Assembly (NCBI RefSeq): GCF_000227135.1
Contig: NC_018251.1
Location: 660,082 to 724,081 of the forward strand
Direction: 5' to 3'
DNA length: 64,000 nucleotides
Origin: Leishmania donovani
Taxonomy: Eukaryota; Euglenozoa; Kinetoplastea; Trypanosomatida; Trypanosomatidae
The position numbers and the translations under genes were made by a program. The notes beneath the pieces were generated by a model. It was given only the letters and a program-made list of their open reading frames with translations. It searched no databases and was not told the DNA's origin. Shown piece after piece: positions 50,852 through 60,911 of the stretch. How positions within the stretch are numbered: the first letter of the stretch is position 1; every line of letters begins with the position of its first letter.

Positions 50852-51574
50852 TCAATCGTCATCGTACTCGGGCCGCGGCGCCAGCTCCCACTCTGGCCGC
50901 CGCTGCACCGACTTCACGTTTTGGTTCTTTGCCGTCCCGTTGTAGTCGCCGATCTTCTTGGCCACGTTCTCCTTGGTTACCCCTGGCTCGTCGAGCCACT
51001 CCGTGATGTAGTCATCACGCGCTTTGGCCATCGTGTCGCGCTGATCCTCGTACGAGTACTCGGCCCAGTACTTGCGCTGGCGGGGGTCGAAGTATTGCGG
51101 GTTCTTCTCTTCCAAATTCACGTAGGCGGCCTTCATGCGCTTCTGGTACGGCATCTCCTGGTGCCGCATCGAGTTCTTCTCCACCGGCACACCGACGCGC
51201 AGGTCGTAGCGGGACTTCTCCTCATATGACATGTACATGCGGTTCTTCCTGTACCATTCACTGTGCCCCTCCTCCCCCGGCTCCGGGCCCCACTCCTCTG
51301 GCCAGCCGAACTCCGGTGGTGGGGTGAGCCCCTCCTTGTCCTTCTTCCAGTCGTGCAGATGGTGCAGCTTCTCCGTCTCCGTCATTTGCTTCTTGGGCTC
51401 CAGCGACCGTACCGTGGGGCTCTGCATCTGGTCCTCGTAGTACCTGTATCGCGGGGCGGGGTCGTGCTTTGGGTACATATCTTCGAAGAAACGGTAGCCA
51501 CCGCCGCTGCCTTGGAGGAGCAGTGAGGTGAAGTTAAAGGCCGCTGCTGAGCATCGGAGTGGCGTGAGTCGCAT
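50852..51574 (-). CDS. Conserved hypothetical protein, probably mitochondrial
   Basis: This has 240 residues from the first plausible ATG at 51574; the frame is open further upstream without a convincing start. The N-terminus MRLTPLRCSAAAFNF fits a short mitochondrial presequence. The body is hydrophilic and unusually rich in Tyr, Trp, Glu, Lys and Pro (GWPEEWGPEPGEEGHSEWYR; YFDPRQRKYWAEYSYEDQRD), a composition I associate with accessory subunits of trypanosomatid respiratory complexes, ATP synthase or mitoribosomes. No membrane span or named domain is seen. Function not assigned. Confidence 0.7.
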   Translation of the reverse strand: MRLTPLRCSAAAFNFTSLLLQGSGGGYRFFEDMYPKHDPAPRYRYYEDQMQSPTVRSLEPKKQMTETEKLHHLHDWKKDKEGLTPPPEFGWPEEWGPEPGEEGHSEWYRKNRMYMSYEEKSRYDLRVGVPVEKNSMRHQEMPYQKRMKAAYVNLEEKNPQYFDPRQRKYWAEYSYEDQRDTMAKARDDYITEWLDEPGVTKENVAKKIGDYNGTAKNQNVKSVQRRPEWELAPRPEYDDD

Positions 51575-52131
51575 CGTGCGACACGAGGATTCGCGCACCT
51601 CGGCACGCCTTTTTCTATCTGCCGTGAGATAACGCGAAGCGCAAAGGGCTCGGTGAACATACAGCCACACGCACGTCACGAGTGCTGTTCTTCTGTGCGC
51701 CCGGTTTCCTTTCGCCTCTTGCGGAGGCTTGCGGCGCCCCTGCACAGAGTAACTTGAGGATAGAGAAGGGAGAAAGGGGGAGGGGGAGTGTTCGCATATA
51801 CACGAGTGGCCCTTCGCCTAGTCTCGCACGCGTGCGATGGTGAGTGTGGAGATGGGCAGGGAGTGGAAGAGAGGGGCGTCTGTGACTCCAGCACATCCTT
51901 CTTAATTGGTTCTATAACATTTTCTTGTGCTCTTTTTCCCTAGTCTAACCACCACCGAACTGCGGAGGGGCGATCCGCCTCCCTCGCCGTCCCCACGGAG
52001 GCGGCGCTGGAGGTTGCTACATGCTTCCAGAAACGATAACAATCACAGACTCGGACAACGCACGAGAACACAGAAATACACATGCACACACATACTGCGC
52101 TCCTCTGTTTGTTTGTTTTTTCGGAACTCAC
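51575..52131. other. Intergenic spacer
   Basis: No gene. A plus-strand purine run at 51757-51787 reads as a C/T tract on the transcribed strand and may serve the downstream gene. Confidence 0.6.
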
Positions 52132-52968
52132 TTAGAACTTTTCCGGCAGAACGCGAGATAAGAACGAGGTGAGGTCGTTGATCTCCTGCGGGAGGGTGGA
52201 GTGATCCATGTCGTACTCCAGGAAGCTGATCGGGGCGACACCGCCGTCCTTCTCCAATATCTCCTTCGTCTCCTTCGCGGCGGAAATGGGCACAACGGGG
52301 TCTTGACGGCCGTGGAACATGGTGATAGGAACGGCTTTCTGCACAATGCGCGGCAGCACATCCGTGCACGCAGCTAGGTAGCCGGACATGCACGCGATGC
52401 CAGCCGGGGCGATGTGCGCCGTCAGCCCAGTGCAGAGTGAGACAGCCGCGCCCTGGGAGAAGCCACTGTAGACAACACGCTGCGGCGCGATGCCATACTT
52501 CTTCGTTGCCACGTGGGCGATGCTACGCACATAGTCGCAGGACTGTCGGACGGAGGCGACATCCTGCCGGCCGCTGAGCAGGCCGCTGTTGCACATGTCT
52601 ATGATGTCGTACCAAGCAGGCATCGACATGCCGCCGTTGATCGTCACGCTCCGTGACGGGGCGGTAGGCAGCAGAAAGAGAAGGTGAGGCAGGCGGCGCA
52701 AGAGTTCGTGGCCGACGCTCTCCCAGCCGTAAGCGGAGTCGCCCAGACCGTGAACGAGGGTGACGACGCCGGTCGGGCTCTTGTTACCGATCTCCAGCAG
52801 CGTGCCATAGCGGAGGCCGTGAGTGATGGGGGTCGAGTCACGAATTGCCTGCAGCTTCTTCTGGAGATCGCCGTGCTCGATGCAGTCGGCGAAGTCGGTG
52901 ACGGCGTACAGCGTGCGCAGCTCCTCCTTAATCTGCGCGTTCGTGAGCTGGTCGATCGGCACGGTCAT
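52132..52968 (-). CDS. Acyl-protein thioesterase/lysophospholipase-like alpha/beta hydrolase
   Basis: With the start at 52968 the protein has 278 residues. It has the APT1/carboxylesterase pattern: LVHGLGDSAYGWE oxyanion strand, a YDIIDMCNSGLL segment, nucleophile GFSQGAAVSL near 170, Asp in GRQDPVVP near 223 and His in DMDHST near 254, so the triad is complete. Such enzymes remove palmitate from cysteines of proteins or hydrolyse lysophospholipids. An earlier in-frame ATG at 53151 would add 61 residues, but that extension crosses a strong pyrimidine tract (53050-53085) ending in a likely acceptor at 53045, so I prefer the shorter form. I recall a lysophospholipase of this length on L. major chromosome 24. 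Confidence 0.88.
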   Translation of the reverse strand: MTVPIDQLTNAQIKEELRTLYAVTDFADCIEHGDLQKKLQAIRDSTPITHGLRYGTLLEIGNKSPTGVVTLVHGLGDSAYGWESVGHELLRRLPHLLFLLPTAPSRSVTINGGMSMPAWYDIIDMCNSGLLSGRQDVASVRQSCDYVRSIAHVATKKYGIAPQRVVYSGFSQGAAVSLCTGLTAHIAPAGIACMSGYLAACTDVLPRIVQKAVPITMFHGRQDPVVPISAAKETKEILEKDGGVAPISFLEYDMDHSTLPQEINDLTSFLSRVLPEKF

Positions 52969-54026
52969 GGTGGCGGATGTGGCTGGTGGTATCGCAGAGG
53001 CGGCGGACACGTTGCTAGCTGAGCGAGAAACGTTCTCTTTGGTGCTGCCCAGTGTGGAGGGGGTAGGGGGGGGGAGGAGGGTGAACATGCCAAAGAAGAG
53101 AAGAGAGACGACAGCGGGCGCGCGTGACGCGGGAGGTGCACTGTGGTTCATGTGCGCCGATGGTATGGGCGTCGACAGAGCGGCGGAAACCGTGACCGTT
53201 CACCTCACCCGCTCATCCTTGCCCACAGCAGCAGCCTTCATGAGCGCCGCCGAAGATTGGCCGGCGCCACTCATTGGGTGGAATCCTGGCTCTCGATGCA
53301 AGTTGCCTCAGTGTGTTGCTCTGTACCACTGCCTGCTCCTTCACGATGCGCCTCCTCTTTCTTCTTTCTTCCTGCGAGGGAGTTAGTCGAGGAGCCGGTA
53401 TGCGCTTTCACGGGCGCGGTAGCTTTTCGGTCGCCACGGCGCGCGGAAACAAGAAAAGGTGGGGAAGACGTTACATTCTTTTCAGCCACAGTCCCACACC
53501 CGCCCACACACATACAGGCGTTTCAAGCAGCACCCGCGTCAGCATCTTGGGTCGCACGCAGCAAACAAGGCGGATAGCGGGTATGAGGGGGGCGTGGGCG
53601 TGGGGTGAGCGCAGCCATGGAGAGCACCCGTACGAGGACACCGTGCATGGACGCAAGGGTGCCATTCTTGACTGAGCCGTGCGTGTCTGTGTCTGTGTGC
53701 GCCGCCCAGAGAGGCCCACCGCAACGACGAGGAGGCATGCTTAACGGAGGACAAGGGCTGATGAGCACTGCGAACGTCAGCCCTGATCGTAGACCTACAC
53801 ATACACCCGGTGCCTTGCTCTTGCTTGGTCTTGCAACACCTCCCCTTTCCCAGCCCTCTTCAAACAACCCTATCCATCCCCGACCGCTTCACTGACCTCC
53901 CGCTCCATCTGCTTGCTTGCTTGCATTCTCATTCTCAATCATCAACATCGTCCTTCACACAGCACATGAGAGAGAGAGAAGGTTAGCAGCGCCATATGTG
54001 GTCTGCGCTGCCTGTGCAGCCGCCCA
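52969..54026. other. Intergenic spacer
   Basis: It contains the thioesterase acceptor tract at 53045-53090. The rest, including frames near 53140-53680, has no recognisable gene. Confidence 0.6.
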
Positions 54027-55268
54027 TCACTGCTGCTTCTTCTTCGTCGCGCCAGCAGTAGCCGAGGCCACACTCCCCTGCGACGCCTTGCGCCAGGCAA
54101 CCAGCCGGGCCGTCGCCGCCAGCATCGCGTAGATGGCAGTGACGAACAGCACCGGCCACACCCAGCGATAGAAGAAGCTCGTGCGAGCTGCCTTCACCAC
54201 GCCGGTGCTACGCTCCACCATGGCCTCATAAAAAGCGTCGGTGATGCACTCCAGCCGCACATGCATTAGGTCGTCTTGGCCTCCATCCGCCGAGGCGCCG
54301 GCCTTTCGGGGCACCGCTATAGCGAGCTTCAGCACCACCTGCTTGGAGCGGCGCGCATCTGCCATCTCACGGATGTACTCATCAATGGTCACGTCTCCGA
54401 CACGGACGTGTTCCTCTGCCGCGCCAGCGCTCGTCTCCTTCGCACCCGCGGCAGCGCTATCGCCCAGAAGGATGTGTTCTGTCCACACGCCACTGGCGGA
54501 GGCGCTGCGCACGATCCGCGGCTCCGCCCCCGACGCCTCTGCGCTGCTGCTCGCCGTTGCCTTCGGTGAAGCGACAGCCTTCGCCGAAGCACGGCCTCGG
54601 CGGCTGCGGCGGCGCACTGCTGTGGCGGTCTTGGCGGCAGCTGCCTCCTCGCTGTCACTCTTTGATTCCCCGTTGCCGGCGCCTTGTACCTCGTAGCGCA
54701 CAAAGAAGTCCTCGCCGTCGTCCCGCAGGAAGAAGCACCGGCCTTGCACGGTGCCCTGCTGCCCTCGCCCGCCCGTCCGGTATTCCTCACAAGAGACTCC
54801 GTGGAAGGACCGCGCGAGGTGGCCAAAGGGCTTCCGGCGTTGCGTCTGTGCAAAGGCATCGTCGCCGGGCGCCGCGCTTTGCTTCCCCGTCGCCGAACCG
54901 TCTTCGTCGTATTTTTCTTCCTCCGCGTCCTCGGCGCGGTGCCTCAAGCTGGTCGGCGGCGGCAGCATGAAGAGAAGCGAAGCGGCCGACTGGGAGGGCT
55001 GCGTCTCCACGCGCACCTCGTGCATCGCTGTCCACACGACTGATGGGCTCGCAGCGTTGGGAGTGCCGAGCGACACCGTCCACAGCGCGTTCTCCGCGTT
55101 GAGGAGGTCTACGAGGCTTGCATGCAGCACCAACGGCTTTTGTTCGGCCGCAGCACCTGCGAGGCCGCAGCCGCCGAGTAGTGCGCATAGCAGGACCACC
55201 ACTGAGGCCCTCGCGGTCCACAGCACCGCATCGCGGCACTGAAGTCGCCTCTCCTGGCCTCGCTGCAT
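54027..55268 (-). CDS. Single-span secretory-pathway membrane protein, possible EMC10-like
   Basis: This is a 413-residue protein from ATG 55268. A signal peptide is visible at about residues 15-41 (ASVVVLLCALLGGCGLAGAAA). A mostly luminal region of ~320 residues contains two cysteines that could pair (SFHGVSCEEYR, GRCFFLRDDG), interrupted by Ala/Ser/Arg low-complexity inserts. One C-terminal membrane helix (RWVWPVLFVTAIYAMLAATARL, about 363-388) leads to a short tail ending KKKQQ, which could act as an ER retention signal. Signal peptide, beta-rich lumen and a SFF-x-x-W-x-x-P before the final helix resemble EMC7/EMC10 subunits of the ER membrane complex, but similarity is weak. Confidence 0.72.
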   Translation of the reverse strand: MQRGQERRLQCRDAVLWTARASVVVLLCALLGGCGLAGAAAEQKPLVLHASLVDLLNAENALWTVSLGTPNAASPSVVWTAMHEVRVETQPSQSAASLLFMLPPPTSLRHRAEDAEEEKYDEDGSATGKQSAAPGDDAFAQTQRRKPFGHLARSFHGVSCEEYRTGGRGQQGTVQGRCFFLRDDGEDFFVRYEVQGAGNGESKSDSEEAAAAKTATAVRRRSRRGRASAKAVASPKATASSSAEASGAEPRIVRSASASGVWTEHILLGDSAAAGAKETSAGAAEEHVRVGDVTIDEYIREMADARRSKQVVLKLAIAVPRKAGASADGGQDDLMHVRLECITDAFYEAMVERSTGVVKAARTSFFYRWVWPVLFVTAIYAMLAATARLVAWRKASQGSVASATAGATKKKQQ

Positions 55269-55648
55269 TGAATATCAAGAGTGAAAACACAGGAAAAGAA
55301 GAGACAAGTAGACAAGCGTGGCGATACCATACACATAAGTACGCCACCGCGACAGCCAAGGGATACGTTGGTGTGCGTGAGTGAGTGTATAGGTGTTGGG
55401 GTAAGCAAGAAAACAGAGGGAGATGCATGTGCTGCAGCTCCGGCACAACACAGAGGCGTTGTGCGGTGAGGGGGAGGCGAGGACAGGGAAAGTGACCCGT
55501 ATCTCTGCAGAGACCTCTCTGTGCGTGTATGAATATTAATCAGAAGGCGCTGGATGACAGTTGAGAGGGAGGGCAGAAGGGTGAGGACGGAGGCTCGTGT
55601 TCGGGTGTGCCTGGGTGTGTGGTTTGGCGGTGTTGGGCAGGAAAAAAC
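55269..55648. other. Intergenic spacer before the tRNA
   Basis: No gene. It includes the leader of the membrane protein gene and, at 55642-55647, the T6 terminator of the tRNA (on the minus strand). Confidence 0.6.
55642..55647 (-). terminator. RNA polymerase III terminator
   Basis: T6 on the minus strand begins two bases after the discriminator base of the tRNA-Asp gene. Confidence 0.8.
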
Positions 55649-55720
55649 CTTCCCGGCCGGGAATTGAACCCGGGTCACCCGCGTGACAGGCGGGTATACT
55701 AACCACTATACTACCGAGAA
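55649..55720 (-). tRNA. tRNA-Asp (GTC anticodon)
   Basis: The 72-nt minus-strand sequence folds as a standard cloverleaf. The acceptor stem pairs TTCTCGG with CCGGGAA, with discriminator G. The D-arm region is TAGTATAGTGGTTAGTAT (A box). The anticodon arm reads CCCGCCTGTCACGCGGG with anticodon GTC. The T-arm contains GGTTCAATTCC (B box). It closely resembles eukaryotic tRNA-Asp and is followed by a T6 terminator. It sits alone within a protein-coding polycistron and is transcribed in the same direction. Confidence 0.97.
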
Positions 55721-56012
55721 CTGAAACACTCAGCAGCGCTCTCGAGCTATGCGCATGCGCCCCTTTACGCAGCTTCACCCCCCTCCTTTCTGGGGAGGGG
55801 AGGGGCTACACATGGAGTAGTGTACACAAAGCATTGGGAAGTTGTTAGTTTTGTTGCACGAAGAACGCTGTGAAACGGCAGCCTTTAAGGAAAGACCAAG
55901 ATAAAGAAAGGGGAGGCTGGATGGAAAGGTGGGTGGGTGGGGGTTTTGGTGCGCGCAGCAAGGATGAAAAGTGGATTTCCCTTCTTCGGCGCGTGCCCGT
56001 TTTTTCTTTTCG

Positions 56013-56668
56013 CTGCCGCACACAACGTGAGGTCAAAGGCCGCTGTGCCCACACGCCGTGCCACACGCCACCCATCGCGTGGTGCAAAGCAGCCGTAGGC
56101 ACACGCGCTACAGCGATGCGCCGACTCAGCCATCGGAGCACGGCCCCTGCCTCAAACTCTNNNNNNNNNNNNNNNNNNNNNNNNNNNNNNNNNNNNNNNN
56201 NNNNNNNNNNNNNNNNNNNNNNNNNNNNNNNNNNNNNNNNNNNNNNNNNNNNNNNNNNNAAGCAGCCGTAGGCACACGCGCTACAGCGATGCGCCGACTC
56301 AGCCATCGGAGCACGGCCCCTGCCTCAAACTCTGCCCGCCACTCCACGCTGAGCAGGTCGCCAGCTGGCGCATCGCTTGGGATGGCTCAGGCTCACCCAC
56401 CAGCGGGCAGCAAGGGCCGACTGAGATGCGGTCGAGTCACGTCGACACGCTGCCCATCATGTGGATAGTGCAAGCGTATTCACTGTCGCAGCTCTCTCCG
56501 ATGAAGCGCCATCCAGGACCTGACCGCCGGCATCAGTGGCGGTACATCGCACTGGCCTCCCCCTACGCCGCAGGCACCTGGCCCTGCCACCCACCAGAGG
56601 TGGTTGTGCATTGACAGAGGTGGGGGGGGGCGGGCGAGGCTGCTCGGCTTCCCCATACGGAGAGGGGT
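56013..56668. mobile_element. SIDER-like degenerate retroposon, copy 3 (interrupted by N gap)
   Basis: It matches copies 1 and 2: CACAACGTGAG start, GCGTGGTGCAAAGCAGCCG, GCCGACTCAGCCATCGGAGC, CATCGCTTGGGATGG, CCACCAGCGGGCAG, then CCAGGACCTGACC. It is closer to copy 1 than to copy 2. Parts are duplicated on either side of N runs (56161-56259 and 56669-56767), almost certainly by assembly. It lies in the 3' region of the gene at 57757-59367, upstream of the tRNA in map order. Confidence 0.65.
56087..56333 (+). repeat. 74-bp identical flanks around a 99-N gap
   Basis: Bases 56087-56160 and 56260-56333 are identical (AAGCAGCCGTAGGC...CTCAAACTCT) and flank exactly 99 N. This is the pattern of two contig ends that overlap but were scaffolded with a fixed gap. 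Confidence 0.85.
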
Positions 56669-56882
56669 NNNNNNNNNNNNNNNNNNNNNNNNNNNNNNNN
56701 NNNNNNNNNNNNNNNNNNNNNNNNNNNNNNNNNNNNNNNNNNNNNNNNNNNNNNNNNNNNNNNNNNNGGCCTCCCCCTACGCCGCAGGCACCTGGCCCTG
56801 CCACCCACCAGAGGTGGTTGTGCATTGACAGAGGTGGGGGGGGGCGGGCGAGGCTGCTCGGCTTCCCCATAAGGAGAGGGTC
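56554..56882 (+). repeat. ~115-bp near-identical flanks around a second 99-N gap
   Basis: Bases 56554-56668 and 56768-56882 are identical until the last ~15 positions (CATACGGAGAGGGGT versus CATAAGGAGAGGGTC), flanking 99 N. The differences sit at contig ends, as expected from low-quality read tails. Confidence 0.82.
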
Positions 56883-57756
56883 CGAAGATATCGATACGAC
56901 GCACTGAGGTGTGTGTGTGTGTGAGGTGTGCCCCCCCCCCACCTCACCTTGTCATCGGGGGAGGGGGGGAGGGGCATCGACAGCTGAAGAAGCCAAGAAG
57001 TCACCCTTCTCTCTCTCTGCTGTCCATGCTCGTGCTCAACCCCCTTCCCCTCCGTTCCTCCTTTCGCTCGCAACCGTCGCTGGCTCATGAAGGGGAGGGG
57101 AAATAGGAAGTGAAAGAGGCAATGCAAAAAGCATCAATATAGAGAGGGAGAGATACAGATAAACATATATATATATAGATATAGATGGAAAACAATGGTC
57201 GCAAAAAGGAAGGAGAGGAAGAGGAGGAGGGGGAGGGGGAGGGCGCGCTCGGAGACAGGGGGCGTCGCCGACGCACACAGCCAGACGTGCGTCCCCGGAG
57301 CAACAGCCGGAAAGGGAGATGGGAGGGGGGGGTGGTAAGCTAAGTGCTGTGAGCGCGAGCAAGGGTAAGGAAGTTTACGCCCCCCCTTCATTGTGTGTAG
57401 CCTTCTCGTATCTCTGTCGAGATGGCGTTGAGGCACCTGTGGCACCGCTCTCTTCAACGCGGTCATCATACGGCCTCTGCTCTCCGACATCGCGTGACAC
57501 GTTCATAGGCTTTGATGAAGATTCCTTGTACTTGTCTTCAATTTCCCGCCACTCCTGCGGAACCACGCCATCGCCGCCGTTAGTGTGTTGATACGGGGTC
57601 CCTCACATGTGCCGTCCGCTGCGGCTGTGAGGAGGCTCTGCAGGGCTAGCTGGCTGAAACGCCACCCTCGCCCGCGGCTGCGCCCTGTTCAGCCGCAGCG
57701 CAACGTGCACAGGATACTCGCGGAGCTTGTGAGGTACAGCCACAACGTAGCTCTGC

Positions 57757-59367
57757 TTATGAGGCGGTGGCGCGCTTGTCGGCAGAAGGGCGATCTGCCA
57801 AGAGCGGAACCGCCGGCGTGTGGCTGCAACCGAGTTTCAGCATCTCAAAGTCGTCGCCGTACGCTTCACCCAAGGCGCAACACAGCGCGTCCTCACGACC
57901 AGAGTAGCTGGCCAGTATCTCTTCCAATCCGGGTCGCTCCCCCTTGGGCTGATATTCGATGAAGCGGATAATGGTGCGGTAGGGGCGATCGGCATTGTCA
58001 TCGTTTCGGTGCCCCTGCAGCTGGGGCAGCCCCGGCAGCAGCTCCGTGCCCTCCAGCGTCCCCATAGGCACGGACGCCGAGCTGTCGCGGTGCCGTGCCA
58101 ATGTGGACATGAAGTTCACTCGCTCTGCGATAGGGACGCTCATCTCCAGCGGGTCTTCGCCGTTGCGGGAAGTGCGGATACTGTTCCACGCGTTTGATGA
58201 AACCACCACCACAGCCGTTGACTGACTGCTGGGCACCACACGCGACTTCGACGCTCGGCGCTCCTCCATCTTCTGCTGAGAGTACTCGTGGGTGAGATGA
58301 GGATCGACCGACACTGGGGATGACAAGAGGGCTGCTCTGTTATTTCTGACCGGGGAGCGGCTGTGCTGCTCGACATAACACACGGGTGCGCTGCGGGCGC
58401 TATGCTTGTCGCGACGGTAGGAGCTTGCCTCGCTTGGTGAGCGCTCATGCGATGACACACCTCTTCGCCTGCTGCTGCCCGCGCTGCTCGCCGCCGAGGC
58501 TGCTGGGTGCGCCGCAGCTTCCGTGGCAGGTGCGCCTCGTGGCCTTGGCTGCTGTTGCTGATGCTTCTGAGGAGCTCCGTCTGTGCTCTCAGCCTGCTGC
58601 CGCTGGTCGCCGCTGTACGCCCCGCATCCCTTGGAATGGTTGTAGCGCGACAAAGTGGACTGTGTTGCTGTAGAGCGGGTGCCGCTCGCCGGCGCCGCTG
58701 CGGCCGGGGTGCTGTGGTGGTTGGCAGGCGCCTGGCTGCGGCGAGTCCTAGACGTCTCGATGGGCCTCGCGGGAACGGCATTGCGATCCTGATCCTCTGC
58801 CGCCGCCACTGCTGCCTCAAATTTGGTGCGGTTCAGAGACGGACGGCTGTCGATGGAGCTACCGTCCTCTGGTACGACGGCGGTCATATTCAAATGAGGA
58901 GGGGTCGCGTAGCCGCCCTGAGCCAAGAACTCGCTTGCCGCGTGCATCTTCGCGTTGGTATCTGGCGCGCTGTTGCAGTGTGACGAGAAGCAGCTGCTGA
59001 GGTCGTCGAGCTCCAGCTCCGTCGACTTCTGCGACTGCTGCCGCGGCGTTGACGGTCCGGCCAGCCGACTCGATGGCACCTTGGACTTCTGCAAGGTGGG
59101 TGGAGCCAGGTGCTTCGAGTCCTCTGGCGGAGGATGAGCAGCCTCGCCGCGGTATCCGAGTTGTGATTCGCGCTGCAGGGCTACAGCGACGGGACTTATC
59201 TCGCCATCACGCGGCGTCTCGGCGCGACCGGGAGAGTTTGCACGGACACTTATGCGGCACTCTTGCTCCTCAGAGCGGGTGATAGTGCTGTAGCGAGGCG
59301 GTGTGCGCTTGGGCGGCAGCGGAAGTGCGTGACCGGCCACCGCGTAAATCTGATGAGAGTCGGACAT
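57757..59367 (-). CDS. Low-complexity protein with trypanosomatid C-terminal helical motif
   Basis: This is a 536-residue protein from ATG 59367. Residues 1-~440 are Ser/Arg/Pro/Gln/Ala-rich and disordered, with several possible basic phosphorylation sites. The last ~90 residues are better ordered: RPYRTIIRFIEYQP, then GLEEILASYSGREDALCCAL and GEAYGDDF. The pattern (R-x-x-R-F-x-x-x-x-P ... LL-x-x-Y-x-GRE-x-x-L...LxxKYG) recurs at the ends of many otherwise unrelated trypanosomatid proteins, often cytoskeletal; that is from memory. The disordered region suggests a scaffold or cytoskeleton-associated protein. No enzymatic domain is visible. Confidence 0.75.
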   Translation of the reverse strand: MSDSHQIYAVAGHALPLPPKRTPPRYSTITRSEEQECRISVRANSPGRAETPRDGEISPVAVALQRESQLGYRGEAAHPPPEDSKHLAPPTLQKSKVPSSRLAGPSTPRQQSQKSTELELDDLSSCFSSHCNSAPDTNAKMHAASEFLAQGGYATPPHLNMTAVVPEDGSSIDSRPSLNRTKFEAAVAAAEDQDRNAVPARPIETSRTRRSQAPANHHSTPAAAAPASGTRSTATQSTLSRYNHSKGCGAYSGDQRQQAESTDGAPQKHQQQQPRPRGAPATEAAAHPAASAASSAGSSRRRGVSSHERSPSEASSYRRDKHSARSAPVCYVEQHSRSPVRNNRAALLSSPVSVDPHLTHEYSQQKMEERRASKSRVVPSSQSTAVVVVSSNAWNSIRTSRNGEDPLEMSVPIAERVNFMSTLARHRDSSASVPMGTLEGTELLPGLPQLQGHRNDDNADRPYRTIIRFIEYQPKGERPGLEEILASYSGREDALCCALGEAYGDDFEMLKLGCSHTPAVPLLADRPSADKRATAS

Positions 59368-60911
59368 CGTGAATGCGTGTAAGTGTCGGGTTGGGGAGGC
59401 GAGGGAAGGCGCCGACGCTGTCTGTATCTCCCGCTACGGATTTACGTGCGTTTGGGTGTGTGGATACTACACGACGAGGTGGATGAGTGGCGGTGATGTG
59501 CGTGCGCGCAGGTGGATCACGCTTCGGCCACACAACGGAAATACGAAAAAGGAAGGGAGCGGTCAAAATAGTTTCCACTCGTCACATGAACCCTCCCGCC
59601 AACACGATTGTGGAGGGGGATGGGCGAGAGAGGTGAGAGGGAAGGAGTTGAGGCGACGGCTGAGATAACACGGACACATGCCATGTCGACGTTGGCGGGC
59701 AGGCGCTGATGACGGAGAGATCCACGGCAAAGGAAAGAGTGGGGGTGAAGGGGTCTCAGGACAGTCGCCGCCGTACCCATTCCCCCTTCCTCGCAGAATC
59801 TCGCGCACACGAGTATCCCTTTCTGCCCTCCTCCCCCCTTTTCCTTGCTCTCCTCTGCGAAGTACGACAGAAGACTGCCAGCACACACACGCATACACGT
59901 CGGAGTAAAGCACACTTCTGCCCAGATGGAGACGAGATAGAGAGGGAGACTGTGTGCGGCAGTGGACTTCATAAGCCTCGCGTCCACATGTTGCTCGTGT
60001 TTTTTTTTCGTGTTTGCTGTTGCGTAATGTCCAATAGAGGAGGAGGTGAAGCACCACACCTCCGCCCCCTCTCCCTGCACCTCCTTGACTACCATCGCTG
60101 CTTGCTTTTCGATGCAACATCAGACTTGCATGCGACGCACCGAAGGAAAAGAAAAAGGAAAGAGGAGAGATGCGTGAACGAACGCCCACCCTCGAAGCAA
60201 TGAGTGCGCGGTAAGAGCACGCCTGCGTGTGTGCGTGTGTATGTATTTGTGGATGTCGATTGACATGACATGCTCAACCCTTTCGCCCTCCACCTCCCCT
60301 TCACCAATGTCGTGCTACCCTCATCACAGTCCATGCCACTCAGCACACGCGCATGCGAAACCACGCAAACACAACGAGAAGAGGTGCAGCACACAAAGAC
60401 AAAGAAAAGCGAAAACTGGAGGGGCGAAGACGTGAGTGGGCGAGAGTATGCGAGCCTCAGCCGCAGCCGCAGCAACCATTCGCCGGTCCCTGAGAGGAGA
60501 GAGAGAGCAGGGGAACGGAGAGCGAGAGGATGGAGACAGTATGCCGACGCGCGAGTACACATACCTGGGCAAACATCAGACATGCACACCGTACCGTGAA
60601 CGCCCCCCATCTACCCACTTAAAGGACAGACTGCCGCATCTCAACTCCTTGACGCCTCGCCCCCTGAAGCCACGCTTCATCCCACCAAACGTACTGTGTC
60701 CTCGTCCCTGCTGCGCCGGCTGCCCCTGTCCACCCTCCTTGCACATGGCTGCTGATGCACCTCCCTCTCCTTCCTTTGCTCTTCGCTCTTCACAGACTGC
60801 ACCACAGAGACAGGGCAACCCAGTGCACTGCTGGAAGTATGTATAGCTGCACCGAGATACGCGTCCCCCTCCTTGCACTGCGTGCGCGAGTGCCGACGCC
60901 GTACGGTACCC
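59368..60911. other. Intergenic spacer (1.5 kb)
   Basis: No gene seen. It has a T8 run at 60001-60008 (plus), a GT tract near 60228-60240 and purine blocks near 60490-60530. Frames here are compositionally biased. Confidence 0.6.

Larger units (their letters stand above)
55721..57756. other. Intergenic spacer with SIDER-like element and two assembly gaps
   Basis: It contains SIDER-like copy 3, two runs of 99 N, a GT tract near 56909-56924 and a TA-rich tract near 57162-57190. No protein gene is supported; frames crossing the N runs are artefacts. Confidence 0.7.

Noticed and set aside
55845..56942. Open frames crossing the N runs
   Set aside because: They contain runs of X from undetermined bases and translate SIDER sequence.
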